A DNA stretch of 58,977 nt from Dehalococcoidia bacterium (GTDB lineage: Bacteria > Chloroflexota > Dehalococcoidia > Dehalococcoidales > Fen-1064), in NCBI GenBank assembly GCA_011171075.1, contig DUFD01000041.1, forward strand, positions 1 through 58,977. The letters run 5' to 3'. This document shows positions 25,194 to 33,862 of the stretch, piece by piece. Within the stretch, counting starts at the first letter, position 1. Every line of letters begins with the position of its first letter. A model generated the notes under the pieces. It worked only from the letters and a program-made list of their open reading frames with translations. It made no database searches and had not been told where the DNA came from. The position numbers and the translations under genes are program-made.

Positions 25194-26810
25194 ATGGCAA
25201 AACAGATAGTATTCGATGAAGAGGTCAGGCATGCCCTGAAGAGGGGGATTGATACCCTGGCCGATGCTGTCAGGGTGACCCTCGGTCCCAGAGGACACTG
25301 CGTCGCCCTGGACAAGAAATGGGGAGCACCATCAGTCATCGATGATGGCGTTACCATCGCCAAGGACATCGAGCTCCCTGACCCATTCGAAAACATGGGT
25401 GTCCAGCTGGTCAAGGAAGCCGCTACCAAGACGAACGATGCCTGTGGGGACGGCACCACAACATCAACCATCCTTGCCCACGCGATTATCACCAACGGCT
25501 TCAAGAATATCGCTGCCGGCGCCGAGCCGATGGAACTGAAGAAGGGTATCGAGATGGCGACCGAGGCGATAATCGAGCAGTTGAAGAAGGTCTCCACGGA
25601 GGTCAAAGGCAAGGAGCAGATTGCCCAGGTAGCTACCATGACAGCGGTCGACCGGAAAATTGGCGACCTGATTGCCGAGGTTATGGAGAAGGTCGGCAAG
25701 GATGGCGTTATAACCGTTGAGGAATCCAAAGGGCTTGAGTACGAGACCGAGTTCGTCGAGGGCATGCAGTTCGACCGTGGTTATATCAGTGCTTACTTCG
25801 TCACCAACACAGAAAAAATGGAGTGTGTTATCGAGGACCCGTACATCCTCATTACCGATAAAAAGATATCGGCCATATCCGATTTCCTCCCCGCCCTAGA
25901 GAAGATACTGCAGGTATCAAAGAACCTGCTGATAATCGCCGAGGATATCGACGGCGAGGCACTGGCCACCCTGGTGGTCAACAAGCTAAGAGGGACCCTC
26001 AACGTACTGGCAGTAAAGGCACCTGGATTTGGCGACCGGCGTAAAGCCATGCTTGAGGATATTGCCATACTTACCGGCGGCACGGTAATCTCGGAGGAGA
26101 TTGGACGCAAGCTCGACTCGGTCACTGTCGAGGACCTGGGAAGGGCCCGCCGCGTAACCGCTGATAAAGACAATACCACCGTCGTCGAAGGCAGGGGCTC
26201 GGACGAGGCTATTACTGCCAGAATCAAGCAGATAAAGGCCCAGATAGAGGAAACTACCTCCGACTTTGACCGTGAGAAGCTCCAGGAGCGGCAGGCCAAA
26301 CTGGTCGGCGGAGTCGCCGTCATTAAAGTCGGTGCCGCTACCGAGGTCGAACTCAAGGAGAGGAAGCACCGCGTTGAGGACGCACTTTCGGCCACCAAGG
26401 CAGCTGTCGAAGAGGGTATCCTGCCCGGCGGTGGTGTTGCCCTGCTCAATGCCCTGCCCGTCCTGAAGAAGCTGAACCTTAAAGGCGATGCTGCCACCGG
26501 TGTCGACATCATCCGTAAGGCCGTCGAGGAACCGATTAAGGCGATTGCCGAGAATGCTGGCAAAGACGGTGCGGTAATCGTGGATGCGGTCAAAAAAAGC
26601 AAACCAGGTATCGGCTACGATGCCTGGGGCGGCGAGTTTGGCAACATGGTCGAGAAGGGTATTATCGACCCCACCAAGGTAGTCAGGTCAGCCCTTCAAA
26701 ATGCTACCAGTATTGCTGCTATGGTGCTGATAACCGATTCTCTGATAACGGATATCCCCGAGAAAGAGGGTACCCCGGCAATGCCATCACCTGACATGGG
26801 CATGATGTAA
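25194..26810 (+). CDS. groEL: Chaperonin GroEL
   Basis: 538 residues, full length. [21 protein letters not shown] and [17 protein letters not shown] (ATP site, with Cys where most GroELs have Ala or Gly) lie in the first 95 residues. The catalytic-aspartate region is present near 395, and [14 protein letters not shown] is near 405. The C-terminus ends MPSPDMGMM with a very short Gly-Met tail. AGGAGGAGAG precedes the ATG. It forms the groESL operon, which ends in a strong hairpin at 26831. Confidence 0.98.
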   Translation: MAKQIVFDEEVRHALKRGIDTLADAVRVTLGPRGHCVALDKKWGAPSVIDDGVTIAKDIELPDPFENMGVQLVKEAATKTNDACGDGTTTSTILAHAIITNGFKNIAAGAEPMELKKGIEMATEAIIEQLKKVSTEVKGKEQIAQVATMTAVDRKIGDLIAEVMEKVGKDGVITVEESKGLEYETEFVEGMQFDRGYISAYFVTNTEKMECVIEDPYILITDKKISAISDFLPALEKILQVSKNLLIIAEDIDGEALATLVVNKLRGTLNVLAVKAPGFGDRRKAMLEDIAILTGGTVISEEIGRKLDSVTVEDLGRARRVTADKDNTTVVEGRGSDEAITARIKQIKAQIEETTSDFDREKLQERQAKLVGGVAVIKVGAATEVELKERKHRVEDALSATKAAVEEGILPGGGVALLNALPVLKKLNLKGDAATGVDIIRKAVEEPIKAIAENAGKDGAVIVDAVKKSKPGIGYDAWGGEFGNMVEKGIIDPTKVVRSALQNATSIAAMVLITDSLITDIPEKEGTPAMPSPDMGMM

Positions 26811-26830
26811 TCGGACCTTCTGGAAAATAC

Positions 26831-26868
26831 AAAGAAAGCCGTGGTTCAACCGCCACGGCTTTCTCTTT
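26831..26868. terminator. Bidirectional terminator between groEL and the M16 peptidase gene
   Basis: An 11-bp perfect stem GAAAGCCGTGG / CCACGGCTTTC (26834-26863) with an 8-base loop, flanked by A-rich and T-rich arms, so it works on both strands where the two convergent genes end. Confidence 0.85.
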
Positions 26869-26889
26869 GAGAAAAACCCTGTTAACAGG

Positions 26890-28152
26890 CTAGATCCTGA
26901 GAAGTTGCTCTAATTTTTTACCCTCCTTTGTCGGACCGACCACCGCCAGCCGGAGCCGGTCCTCGACGAGTAGCTCCTGCGCGATTTCCGCTACCTGTTC
27001 GGCAGTAATGGCATCAACAATAGACATCACTTCATCAACACTGAGTATTTCGTTAGTAAGAATCTCCTGGCCACCTATCCAACCGGCAACACTGCGACTG
27101 TCCTCCATCCGCAACAGTAGTCGTCCTTTGGAAAGCTCCTTCGCCTTGGTCAGTTCGGACTCCGAGACGGATTCGCGGAGTAGTGCCAGTTGCTTAAGGA
27201 TAGCCTTAACAGCCACAGGTAGTTTGTCGTGTTCCACACCGGCAGAGATAACCAGTGCCCCGGTATCGTAAAGGTGTTCTGTATAGCTGTGAATGCTGTA
27301 GGCCAGCCCCAACTTGTCACGTATCTCCACAAACAGCCGACTACTCATGCCCTCTCCCAGAACAGTATTCATCAGGTCAAGGGTATAGCGCTTCGGGTGC
27401 TTTAAGGGCAGCCCCGGCAACGCCAGACAGAGGTGGGTCTGCTCGGTATCCCGGTTCTCCACTCGCAACCGGGGATTCGCCCCCTCTTCATACGCCAGGT
27501 ATCCAGCAGCCTGATGTTGACCGTTCCAGCCACCAAATACCTCATTGACTGCATCAACAACACCCTCCTGCTGGATATCACCGGCAACGGCAATTACGGC
27601 ATTACTAGGCAGGTACCTGTTCGCCCGGAAGTCCACCATCATCTCTCGTGTTATTGCTGAGACCGATTCCACATTACCAGCCACATCACGACCCAACGGA
27701 TGGTCCGGCCAGAGAAGCCCATCAATCAAAAGACCCACCTGCTGATAGGGGGAATCCTTGATGGCATGTATCTCCTCAAAAATGACGTTTCGTTCTCGCT
27801 CAATCTCTTCGGGGTCCAATTTGGAATGTAATAAAATATCTGCCAAGACATCCAGCGCTAACGGGAGATGGTTAGGGGTTACTTTACACCAGTAGAGCGT
27901 AAGCTCCCTATCGGTGGCGGCATTAAGGATACCCCCCACACCCTCTATCGCAACGGCGATATCCCTGGATGTGGCCCGCTTCGGCGTACCCTTAAAAAAT
28001 AGATGCTCAATGAAGTGTGAGATACCCGCTTCCGCTTCTGCCTCATACCGCGAGCCCACCGCAAGAAAAACACAGATAGAAACCGAGCGACTGTGGGGCA
28101 TAGTGCTGGTGATTAGACGTAGTCCGTTATCAAGGGTGGTCTTCAGATACAA
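26890..28152 (-). CDS. M16 family zinc peptidase (processing-peptidase type)
   Basis: About 420 residues from TTG 28152, where GGGAG lies nine bases upstream and YLKTTLDNGLRLITSTMPHSRSVS matches the family start; ATG 28179 or GTG 28200 would add 9 or 16 residues. The inverted zinc motif HFIEH (HxxEH) appears near residue 46, and the distal glutamate is in ERNVIFEEIHAI. Relatives are YmxG/PqqL-type and mitochondrial processing peptidases. There is no signal peptide. A single M16 domain pair is typical of YmxG. Target unknown. It is convergent with groEL. Confidence 0.9.
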   Translation of the reverse strand: MYLKTTLDNGLRLITSTMPHSRSVSICVFLAVGSRYEAEAEAGISHFIEHLFFKGTPKRATSRDIAVAIEGVGGILNAATDRELTLYWCKVTPNHLPLALDVLADILLHSKLDPEEIERERNVIFEEIHAIKDSPYQQVGLLIDGLLWPDHPLGRDVAGNVESVSAITREMMVDFRANRYLPSNAVIAVAGDIQQEGVVDAVNEVFGGWNGQHQAAGYLAYEEGANPRLRVENRDTEQTHLCLALPGLPLKHPKRYTLDLMNTVLGEGMSSRLFVEIRDKLGLAYSIHSYTEHLYDTGALVISAGVEHDKLPVAVKAILKQLALLRESVSESELTKAKELSKGRLLLRMEDSRSVAGWIGGQEILTNEILSVDEVMSIVDAITAEQVAEIAQELLVEDRLRLAVVGPTKEGKKLEQLLRI

Positions 28153-28287
28153 TCTATTCTTCTCCCGACCTATAATCATTGTAATGCGACGCACTGGCAC
28201 AGGTCAATTTGAAGCTAAACAAAAAAACACGGGTATCAGGGAGCATGAGCGGTCTGGCAAGACAGTTTTTACACGACGAGTCAGCTA

Positions 28288-28316
28288 TTGACGACTTCGC
28301 CCCGATGCGTTAAAGT
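28288..28316 (+). promoter_or_regulatory. Promoter of the tRNA cluster
   Basis: TTGACG (28288-28293), 17 bases, TAAAGT (28311-28316). Transcription would start about 28323, seven bases before tRNA-Leu. Confidence 0.5.
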
Positions 28317-28329
28317 TATGGAAGATTGT

Positions 28330-28416
28330 GCCGAAGTGGCGGAATGGCAGACGCGCTACGTTCAGGGCGTAGTGTCCTTTGAGGGCGTGTGAGTTCAAAT
28401 CTCACCTTCGGCACCA
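28330..28416 (+). tRNA. tRNA-Leu (CAG)
   Basis: Acceptor GCCGAAG pairs with CTTCGGC; anticodon arm CTACG-TTCAGGG-CGTAG gives anticodon CAG. The long variable arm is that of a class II tRNA. T-arm GTGAG-TTCAAAT-CTCAC. CCA is encoded. First of three clustered tRNAs. Confidence 0.96.
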
Positions 28417-28428
28417 TTTTTATCTCAG

Positions 28429-28505
28429 GCGCTTGTAGCTCAGATGGATAGAGCGCAGCCCTGCGGAGGCTGAGGTCGTGGGTTCGAACCCCACCAAGCG
28501 TGCCA
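28429..28505 (+). tRNA. tRNA-Arg (GCG)
   Basis: Acceptor GCGCTTG pairs with CAAGCGT (G1-U72 wobble); anticodon arm CAGCC-CTGCGGA-GGCTG gives anticodon GCG, reading CGC and CGU. T-arm GTGGG-TTCGAAC-CCCAC; discriminator G; CCA encoded. Most bacteria read these codons with ACG (inosine-modified), so G34 is notable. Confidence 0.95.
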
Positions 28506-28508
28506 TTT

Positions 28509-28585
28509 GGGCGGTTAGCTCAGTTGGTTAGAGCACCTGCTTTACACGCAGGGGGTCAGAGGTTCAAGTCCTCTACCGCCCACCA
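28509..28585 (+). tRNA. tRNA-Val (UAC)
   Basis: Acceptor GGGCGGT pairs with ACCGCCC; anticodon arm CCTGC-TTTACAC-GCAGG gives anticodon TAC. T-arm GAGG-type with TTCAAGT loop; CCA encoded. Three bases separate it from tRNA-Arg. Confidence 0.97.
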
Positions 28586-28696
28586 TCCAATCAGGTTTAG
28601 TTTTATTATCACCTTTTAGCTTCAGAATATCACTCTGTTTATTCCATAGATTATGTTTCAGGTTCAATTACGCGGTGTTTGACGTGGACTATTCTA

Positions 28697-29197
28697 TTAA
28701 GAACTATCTTTTATAAAATCTATGTAGTGCGATTTATTCTTTTCTTCCTCAAAGAATTGCACTACTCCAATTTCCTTGATACGTTTGTTTCCTCTTAGCC
28801 ATCGATTATAAACAGTGAGATTGAACAAAGTCGTATCAACTTTGCTGCAGGGAAATACACTACACTCTCCGCAGTAATCTATACCGTGCTCTTTTGTACA
28901 TTCATGTATAAAGCAACCTTTTATACAACATTCAGGATTAGGATTATTTCTGCATCCATTGCATTTCGGTTTTATATAATGTAACAGAGTCTCATCAAAC
29001 TTCCTAAACAACTCGGCATATGATTTATACTCTTCGGGCAAGGATTCTACCTGGAAATCATAGTATCCCTTAAAGTAGTTATGCAGCTTTTTTGACAGTT
29101 CTATGATAATACCTCGAGCAAATCCGGGGCATGAATAGCATAACAATGAACAAGGTGCCATGTAGTCTAGTAATTGTTGTTTGGTTATTTTTTTCAT
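28697..29197 (-). CDS. DUF3795-type cysteine-rich protein
   Basis: 166 residues, AT-rich. The N-terminus MAPCSLLCYSCPGF (Cys spaced as in DUF3795), KCNGCRNNPNPECCIKGCFIHECTKEHGIDYCGECSVFPC in the middle (positions ~95-135) and a helical C-terminus. The many Cys suggest a bound metal or Fe-S cluster. DUF3795 proteins are common in anaerobes and have no known function. It is downstream of the tRNA cluster, on the other strand, and unlinked to its neighbours. Confidence 0.75.
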   Translation of the reverse strand: MKKITKQQLLDYMAPCSLLCYSCPGFARGIIIELSKKLHNYFKGYYDFQVESLPEEYKSYAELFRKFDETLLHYIKPKCNGCRNNPNPECCIKGCFIHECTKEHGIDYCGECSVFPCSKVDTTLFNLTVYNRWLRGNKRIKEIGVVQFFEEEKNKSHYIDFIKDSS

Positions 29198-29322
29198 GGA
29201 TATATTCCCAACAAAGACTTCTTCATAGGTCCCAAGATACTATACTGTTACCTCGATGCCCCAATCTAAAACGAGGCTTTCCAAAGGGCTGAAACCTTCA
29301 GCGAACCGTTGTGCTCCTCTCT

Positions 29323-30069
29323 TTACCGATATGTAGCATCATCGATTGTGGCTCGGAAAAACTCGCCTTCCGACTCGAATCGGTCAGTCCCGAAGTACCA
29401 CCCAATCCGAAGGCGGGCGGGGATGGTGTAGCCACCGAACGTTTTCTCTTCCTCCACGATTGCACCGAAATCTACGTAGTGAAACTCATCGCCCTCAGGA
29501 TTGCCCCAGCGCGCCAGCTTGACGGTCTCAAGCTGGCCGTTTTCATTCACCGCGAATTCAAGGTCTGCTGTGTCAGCGTGAGCAATGAACCTCGCATGCA
29601 GGTGTGATGAGTCAGGCGTTGTCCATGACACGTCGTCACCACACAACACCGAAGGTAACCAAATTGACTCTACATTGATACGGCCGGCTCCAGACCGCGT
29701 GACGTCAGGACCCGAAGCGGTCACGACTGGAAGAATACCGAAAAGCTTCCACCGCATGACACCTTCTCCGTCTATAAGGCGATCGAATCCCCGAATAGGC
29801 ATATTAAACATACGCACTGTGGCTCTCCAAATAAATCCGCGTTCCCACACAATGACCTCCTCTGCCTTAAATGGAAGCCAGCGTTGCAATTTAATCTCGC
29901 CATGCATGCGCAGCCGAACCGCGCGCGATAGCAAAGTACGGGGAGATATTACGTGTTTAAGATAGCGCTGCACTGACTCGGGAAAACGAGATAGCTCCGC
30001 TGCCGAAAAGGTGTGCTCATGGACTGACGCTGAATTCCAAAGAGCCTGCAGTGAAATATCCCCTGCCAC
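29323..30069 (-). CDS. DUF6544-like hypothetical protein
   Basis: 248 residues beginning with GTG, preceded by GGAGG at five bases. The pattern LPESVQRYLKHVI-like opening, VRLRMHGEIKLQRWLPFKAEEVI, GFIWRATVRMFNMPIRGFDRLIDGEGVMRWKLFGILPVV and GRINVESIWLPSVL matches what I recall of DUF6544/DUF6920 proteins, which are cytosolic and of unknown function. The C-terminus has beta-strands typical of a lipocalin- or LolA-like barrel (FGGYTIPARLRIGWYFG). No signal peptide. No neighbour suggests a role. Confidence 0.6.
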   Translation of the reverse strand: MAGDISLQALWNSASVHEHTFSAAELSRFPESVQRYLKHVISPRTLLSRAVRLRMHGEIKLQRWLPFKAEEVIVWERGFIWRATVRMFNMPIRGFDRLIDGEGVMRWKLFGILPVVTASGPDVTRSGAGRINVESIWLPSVLCGDDVSWTTPDSSHLHARFIAHADTADLEFAVNENGQLETVKLARWGNPEGDEFHYVDFGAIVEEEKTFGGYTIPARLRIGWYFGTDRFESEGEFFRATIDDATYR

Positions 30070-30433
30070 TATTACCTCCGATCTAAAGTTTTTGTATTAA
30101 CCAGACTTTACGACTCCAAGGGGTATGCCTCACAAATTAGCTGTCATTTTATCGAACCTGCCTTCAATGTCTTTTTTCATTCCTGCAGTAATACCATTGT
30201 ATTTCTTGATGCTGTCTTTAGCTAAACGCGATTATATACCCCTTTAGTTGTTAACGGAAATAGGAAAATCCCATTGTCCCTATTGTGATATCAGAATCTT
30301 CTGCAAATCTGGAATTGATCCTTTCCCCTCAAACAGGAGTTCGTTCACTGTCCCCCAGAGCCCACCATTATCTGGGCCCGATACCGTAAAGGGGAAGAGC
30401 TAACTCTTCCCCTTTCAACTTGGGCGAGTACCA
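30070..30433. other. Gene-free stretch between DUF6544-like and LRR-PKD genes
   Basis: 364 bases. It holds the 12-bp hairpin at 30388-30415 and otherwise shows no open frame with a ribosome-binding site and no repeat that I can see. Confidence 0.5.
30388..30415. terminator. Terminator after the LRR-PKD gene
   Basis: A perfect 12-bp inverted repeat AAAGGGGAAGAG / CTCTTCCCCTTT around a CTAA loop, ending in TTT on either strand. It lies 19 bases beyond the stop codon of the leftward LRR-PKD gene. Confidence 0.8.
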
Positions 30434-31930
30434 CTATTTATGGATTATGATATTACCACCACCGATAGCCGTAGTGGGGTCTGCGTCCTCCTCATCTCCC
30501 ATCTGGTTATCATATACAATATCGCCGGAGACTTTGTCCCATATCTTGATCCGGAAAAGGTCGACATCAGTGCTGGGTGTCAGCTCCTCATCAATCGCGG
30601 TGAGTATAAAGCCATAGTCCCCTTCACCGTTTATGGTACCGGTACCCTTATACATGGCTTTATGATTGGCAACCACCAGCCAGTCATAGCTGCTGGAGTG
30701 GAAATTCAAATCACCCGCTTTGAAATGGAACTCGGTGTTCCCGCTCGGTGTGCTCTGGCCCTGCTTGTATTTAGAAACGAAACCGAAGTTTGCTTTACCG
30801 GTGAGTAAGGGGTCTGCAACGTACGCGCCCTCTGGCGAGTCTATCCAGCCACCGCCAGTGACAAAGCCACCGTCAGGGTCATAGACCACAACATACCGGA
30901 GCTCCGCAGTTGCCGTATAGCCGCCGGCATCTTCCACAGTTAACGTAATCACGTACACACCTGCTTCTTCGTAGTTGTGGATTCCTGTTACAGAGCCAGC
31001 ACCATTCTCTTCCGTCACCACACCATCAGAGGTGCTACCATCACCCCAGTCCCAGACTGCCGTGTGGGTATCAAGCGTATCTGGGTCGGTGAAGGTCGCA
31101 CCTGTATTCACGGGTGTATTCATAACCACCGGGTCAATCGGTCCGGTTATCGTTTCTATCACAGGTGGATTATTAGATGGCACATCATAGTGGACAGTTA
31201 CACCCCTGGCAATGAGCTGGGGTATATAATTGTAAAGTGAATCTGAATTCAGCGGGTTATTGTTTATATAAAGCTTATCACCTTCTCCCAAACCAGTACT
31301 CAACAAAGGGTAAATATCACTGACCTGGTTACCGACAAGATTAAGCAAATCCAAACTGCCAAGGTCATGGAGGGGTGATATGTCGCTAATCTGGTTATAG
31401 TAAGCGACAAGTGATATAAGACTGGTTAGGTTCTCGAGGGGTGATATATCGCTAATCTGATTGTTGTTAAGAGCAAGATGATGCACGTTTGTTAGGTTCT
31501 CGAGGGGTGATATATCGCTAATCTGGTTGTTTTGAAGACGGAGGTACTCTAGCTGCGTGAGGTTCTGGATAGGTGATATATCGCTAATCTGGTTGTGGGA
31601 AATATTAAAATGAAACAGTTCACTGAGGTTTTGGATAGGTGACATGTCACTAATCTCGTTTTCATCAAGATAGAGCCATTTCAGATTGGTGCAATATTCC
31701 AGGCCAGTAAGGTCGTATATACCTCTTGCCTGTGCACTAAGTTCTATAAGTGGAAAAAGGTCGGATACTAGAATATCGCCAGTGGGCTTTTCTATTTCTT
31801 CACGTATCGCCGCTTCAAGATTTGGGTCAGGGAATGTGACAACCTCATCAGCTTGAGCTACTGCGGGAAATAACACCGTCAGAATACTCAGCAAAACCAC
31901 CGTGGTAATGAACCTACGAAACACCCTCAT
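30434..31930 (-). CDS. Secreted leucine-rich-repeat / PKD-domain protein
   Basis: 498 residues from ATG 31930, behind AAGGAGGG; the frame stays open to 31987 without a site. MRVFRRFITTVVLLSILTVLFPAVAQA is a signal peptide (about 27 residues). Then come six to seven internalin-type 22-residue LRRs with the recurring (N)QISDISPL core (about residues 75-230). A PKD domain follows (DPVVMNTPVNTGATF to TAELRYVVVYD, with WDWGDGST near 300). The C-terminal ~130 residues (GGGWIDSPEGAYV, NFGFVSKYKQG, INGEGDYGFILTAIDE) are a domain that in other secreted proteins follows PKD repeats. There is no LPxTG or other anchor. Probably adhesive or surface-exposed. Confidence 0.85.
   Translation of the reverse strand: MRVFRRFITTVVLLSILTVLFPAVAQADEVVTFPDPNLEAAIREEIEKPTGDILVSDLFPLIELSAQARGIYDLTGLEYCTNLKWLYLDENEISDMSPIQNLSELFHFNISHNQISDISPIQNLTQLEYLRLQNNQISDISPLENLTNVHHLALNNNQISDISPLENLTSLISLVAYYNQISDISPLHDLGSLDLLNLVGNQVSDIYPLLSTGLGEGDKLYINNNPLNSDSLYNYIPQLIARGVTVHYDVPSNNPPVIETITGPIDPVVMNTPVNTGATFTDPDTLDTHTAVWDWGDGSTSDGVVTEENGAGSVTGIHNYEEAGVYVITLTVEDAGGYTATAELRYVVVYDPDGGFVTGGGWIDSPEGAYVADPLLTGKANFGFVSKYKQGQSTPSGNTEFHFKAGDLNFHSSSYDWLVVANHKAMYKGTGTINGEGDYGFILTAIDEELTPSTDVDLFRIKIWDKVSGDIVYDNQMGDEEDADPTTAIGGGNIIIHK
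31370..31640 (-). repeat. 66-bp tandem DNA repeat inside the LRR gene
   Basis: A string close to GGTGATATATCGCTAATCTG recurs every 66 bases (for example at about 31375, 31440, 31507 and 31571), encoding the LRR core. The high conservation of DNA and not only protein indicates recent repeat duplication or gene conversion. It is part of the coding sequence. Confidence 0.8.
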
Positions 31931-32151
31931 ATTGTTTACCCTCCTTTTTACCCTGGACTTGAATATCTGCCTAAATGTACATCTCACTCAATAGAAAGTC
32001 AACACTATGGGTCGGGTCTGGAACCATAATCAGTATATCTACAGACTCTCTTACACTCGCTTATTAGTGCCGCGAAGTAGCGGGATATCCAGATATCTAT
32101 TCATTGATGATTGATTACAGGGAACCTTACATCGCCCCTCCTTGAGAAGCC

Positions 32152-32167
32152 GGTGAATACGTTCACC
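32152..32167. promoter_or_regulatory. Possible operator palindrome upstream of ino1
   Basis: GGTGAA and TTCACC arms around TACG form a symmetrical 16-base site, 47 bases before the -35 box. Since the product of the next gene has an N-terminal DNA-binding domain, it could be a self-regulatory site. This is a guess from symmetry and position only. Confidence 0.3.
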
Positions 32168-32214
32168 ATAACCAGAAGATTACAATGTACTTTATTTACT
32201 TATAAACTTAGGGG

Positions 32215-32243
32215 TTGACAACTAACGAAAAAATCGTTATAAT
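32215..32243 (+). promoter_or_regulatory. Consensus sigma70 promoter, apparently leaderless
   Basis: TTGACA (32215-32220), exactly 17 bases, TATAAT (32238-32243): both hexamers are full consensus. The A of the ATG at 32251 is the eighth base after the -10, the usual transcription start, so the mRNA would begin at or within a base of the start codon. Confidence 0.85.
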
Positions 32244-32250
32244 GCCTGCC

Positions 32251-33771
32251 ATGAACAATAATAAGAATTATGCAGGGCAAATCATCGACCGATTCGGTGG
32301 TCAGTCTTCACTCGCAACTCTATTAGGCAGGCGCCAGAGCACGGTTCAACACTGGGCAAAAACCGGAAGAATCCCATCGCAGTGGCACGAGCCATTACTA
32401 AAGCTTGCCCGCGAGAAGGGAATTTCTCTCGATGCAAGGGACTTTGTCATGGAGGAAGCGCCAGTAATTGAGCCTGCTGGTGGAAAACTCGGAGTCCTAC
32501 TTGTGGGCCTGGGTGCCGTCAGCTCCACCTTCATTGCAGGCGTAGAGAGTGTCCGACGCGGTTCGGGCAAACCTTTCGGGTCCGTCACTCAGATGGCAAC
32601 GATTCGGCTGGGCAAGCGGACAGAAAAACATACCCCTCTGATACGGGATTTTGTTCCACTGGTAGACCTCAACCAGCTCGTATTCGGTGCGTGGGACCCA
32701 ATCCCGGACGACGGATATGAATCGGCCATAAAGTGCGGCGTACTGAATCGACATGATAACATCGAGCCGATTGCGGACTTCCTCAGAGCTGTCGAACCCA
32801 TGCCAGCTGTGTTCGACAGCGAGTACTGTAAACGAATAAAGGGAACCAATGTAAAGAAAGCGCGAACCAAGCTTGAACTCGTTGATGCCCTCCGTGACGA
32901 CATTCGCCGTTTCAAAACCGTTAACAATTGCGACCGACTTGTAATGATTTGGTGTGCTTCTACCGAAAAATTCATTACCGAATCGGATGTGCATCAGGAC
33001 CTCGAGAGTTTTACACGAGGGCTCGAAGAGAACGACGAACGAATCGCACCGTCCATGATATATGCTTACGCGGCTCTGACCGAAGGCATTCCATTCGCCA
33101 ACGGTGCGCCAAATCTAACGGTAGACATTCCGGCTCTTGAGAAACTGGCCAGGGACACAAATGTCCCGATTTGCGGGAAGGACTTCAAAACCGGTCAGAC
33201 ACTCGTCAAGACAGTTATCGCCCCTATGCTGAAGGCAAGGATGCTTGGTGTAGACGGCTGGTTTTCAACCAACATACTGGGTAACCGGGACGGTGAGGTC
33301 CTTGATGAGCCCGAGAACTTCAGGACGAAAGAGGAATCGAAGCTCGGTGCCCTGGAGTATATTTTTCAGCCAGACCTGTACCCCGACCTCTATGCCGATG
33401 CATATCACAAGGTCCGTATCAACTACTATCCGCCCCGTGGGGATAACAAAGAAGGCTGGGATAACATAGATATCTTCGGCTGGCTTGGTCGGCGTATGCA
33501 AATCAAGATTAATTTCCTGTGCTCGGATTCCATCCTGGCCGCTCCGCTGGTACTTGATTTAATTCTCTTCATGGACCTTGCCAAGCGAGCAGGCCTGGGC
33601 GGAATCCAGGAGTGGTTGTCTTTCTATTTCAAGAGTCCTCAACACGCACCCAGTGTATACCCGGAACATGACCTATTCATACAGCAGACAAAGCTCAAGA
33701 ACACACTCAGGTGGCTGATGAACGCCGAGCAGATTACTCACCTTGGAATGGAATACTACCGTGAGGACTGA
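32251..33771 (+). CDS. Inositol-3-phosphate synthase with N-terminal helix-turn-helix
   Basis: 506 residues. Residues ~1-65 resemble a Cro/CARPH-type helix-turn-helix (AGQIIDRFGGQSSLATLLGRRQSTVQHWAKTGRIPSQW). From residue 78 the Rossmann domain begins (KLGVLLVGLGAVSSTFIAGVES), and the rest matches Ino1: GWDNIDIFGW, MQIKINFLCSDSILAAPLVLDLILFMD. Ino1 turns glucose 6-phosphate into inositol 3-phosphate for phosphoinositides, mycothiol-like thiols or DIP osmolytes. An in-frame TTG at 32215 is the -35 box itself and not a start. ATG 32242 also lies within the promoter, so 32251 is preferred. The fusion of regulator and enzyme is unusual. Confidence 0.85.
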   Translation: MNNNKNYAGQIIDRFGGQSSLATLLGRRQSTVQHWAKTGRIPSQWHEPLLKLAREKGISLDARDFVMEEAPVIEPAGGKLGVLLVGLGAVSSTFIAGVESVRRGSGKPFGSVTQMATIRLGKRTEKHTPLIRDFVPLVDLNQLVFGAWDPIPDDGYESAIKCGVLNRHDNIEPIADFLRAVEPMPAVFDSEYCKRIKGTNVKKARTKLELVDALRDDIRRFKTVNNCDRLVMIWCASTEKFITESDVHQDLESFTRGLEENDERIAPSMIYAYAALTEGIPFANGAPNLTVDIPALEKLARDTNVPICGKDFKTGQTLVKTVIAPMLKARMLGVDGWFSTNILGNRDGEVLDEPENFRTKEESKLGALEYIFQPDLYPDLYADAYHKVRINYYPPRGDNKEGWDNIDIFGWLGRRMQIKINFLCSDSILAAPLVLDLILFMDLAKRAGLGGIQEWLSFYFKSPQHAPSVYPEHDLFIQQTKLKNTLRWLMNAEQITHLGMEYYRED

Positions 33772-33862
33772 TTCCCGTAAGCGTTATTTCGTGGGCTGAA
33801 CCCGAATCCAAAGGTTCTACCTGTCGTGTAATACCACCCACTACTGAGGCCGGAAGATCCTT

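Larger units (their letters stand above)
31931..32250. other. Divergent intergenic region upstream of ino1
   Basis: 320 bases between the leftward LRR gene and rightward ino1. It contains the palindrome GGTGAA-TACG-TTCACC (32152-32167) and the consensus promoter at 32215-32243. No other open frame is convincing. Confidence 0.6.

Noticed and set aside
25793-26602. 269-codon minus-strand frame over groEL
   Set aside because: Antisense of groEL; the Ser/Thr-rich product has no known relative.
31370-31640. Tandem repeats considered as a CRISPR array
   Set aside because: The 66-bp unit is in frame and codes for leucine-rich repeats; there are no variable spacers of equal length or cas genes.
32215-32220. 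TTG at 32215 considered as the start of ino1
   Set aside because: It is the -35 box of a consensus promoter, and the added residues are not conserved.
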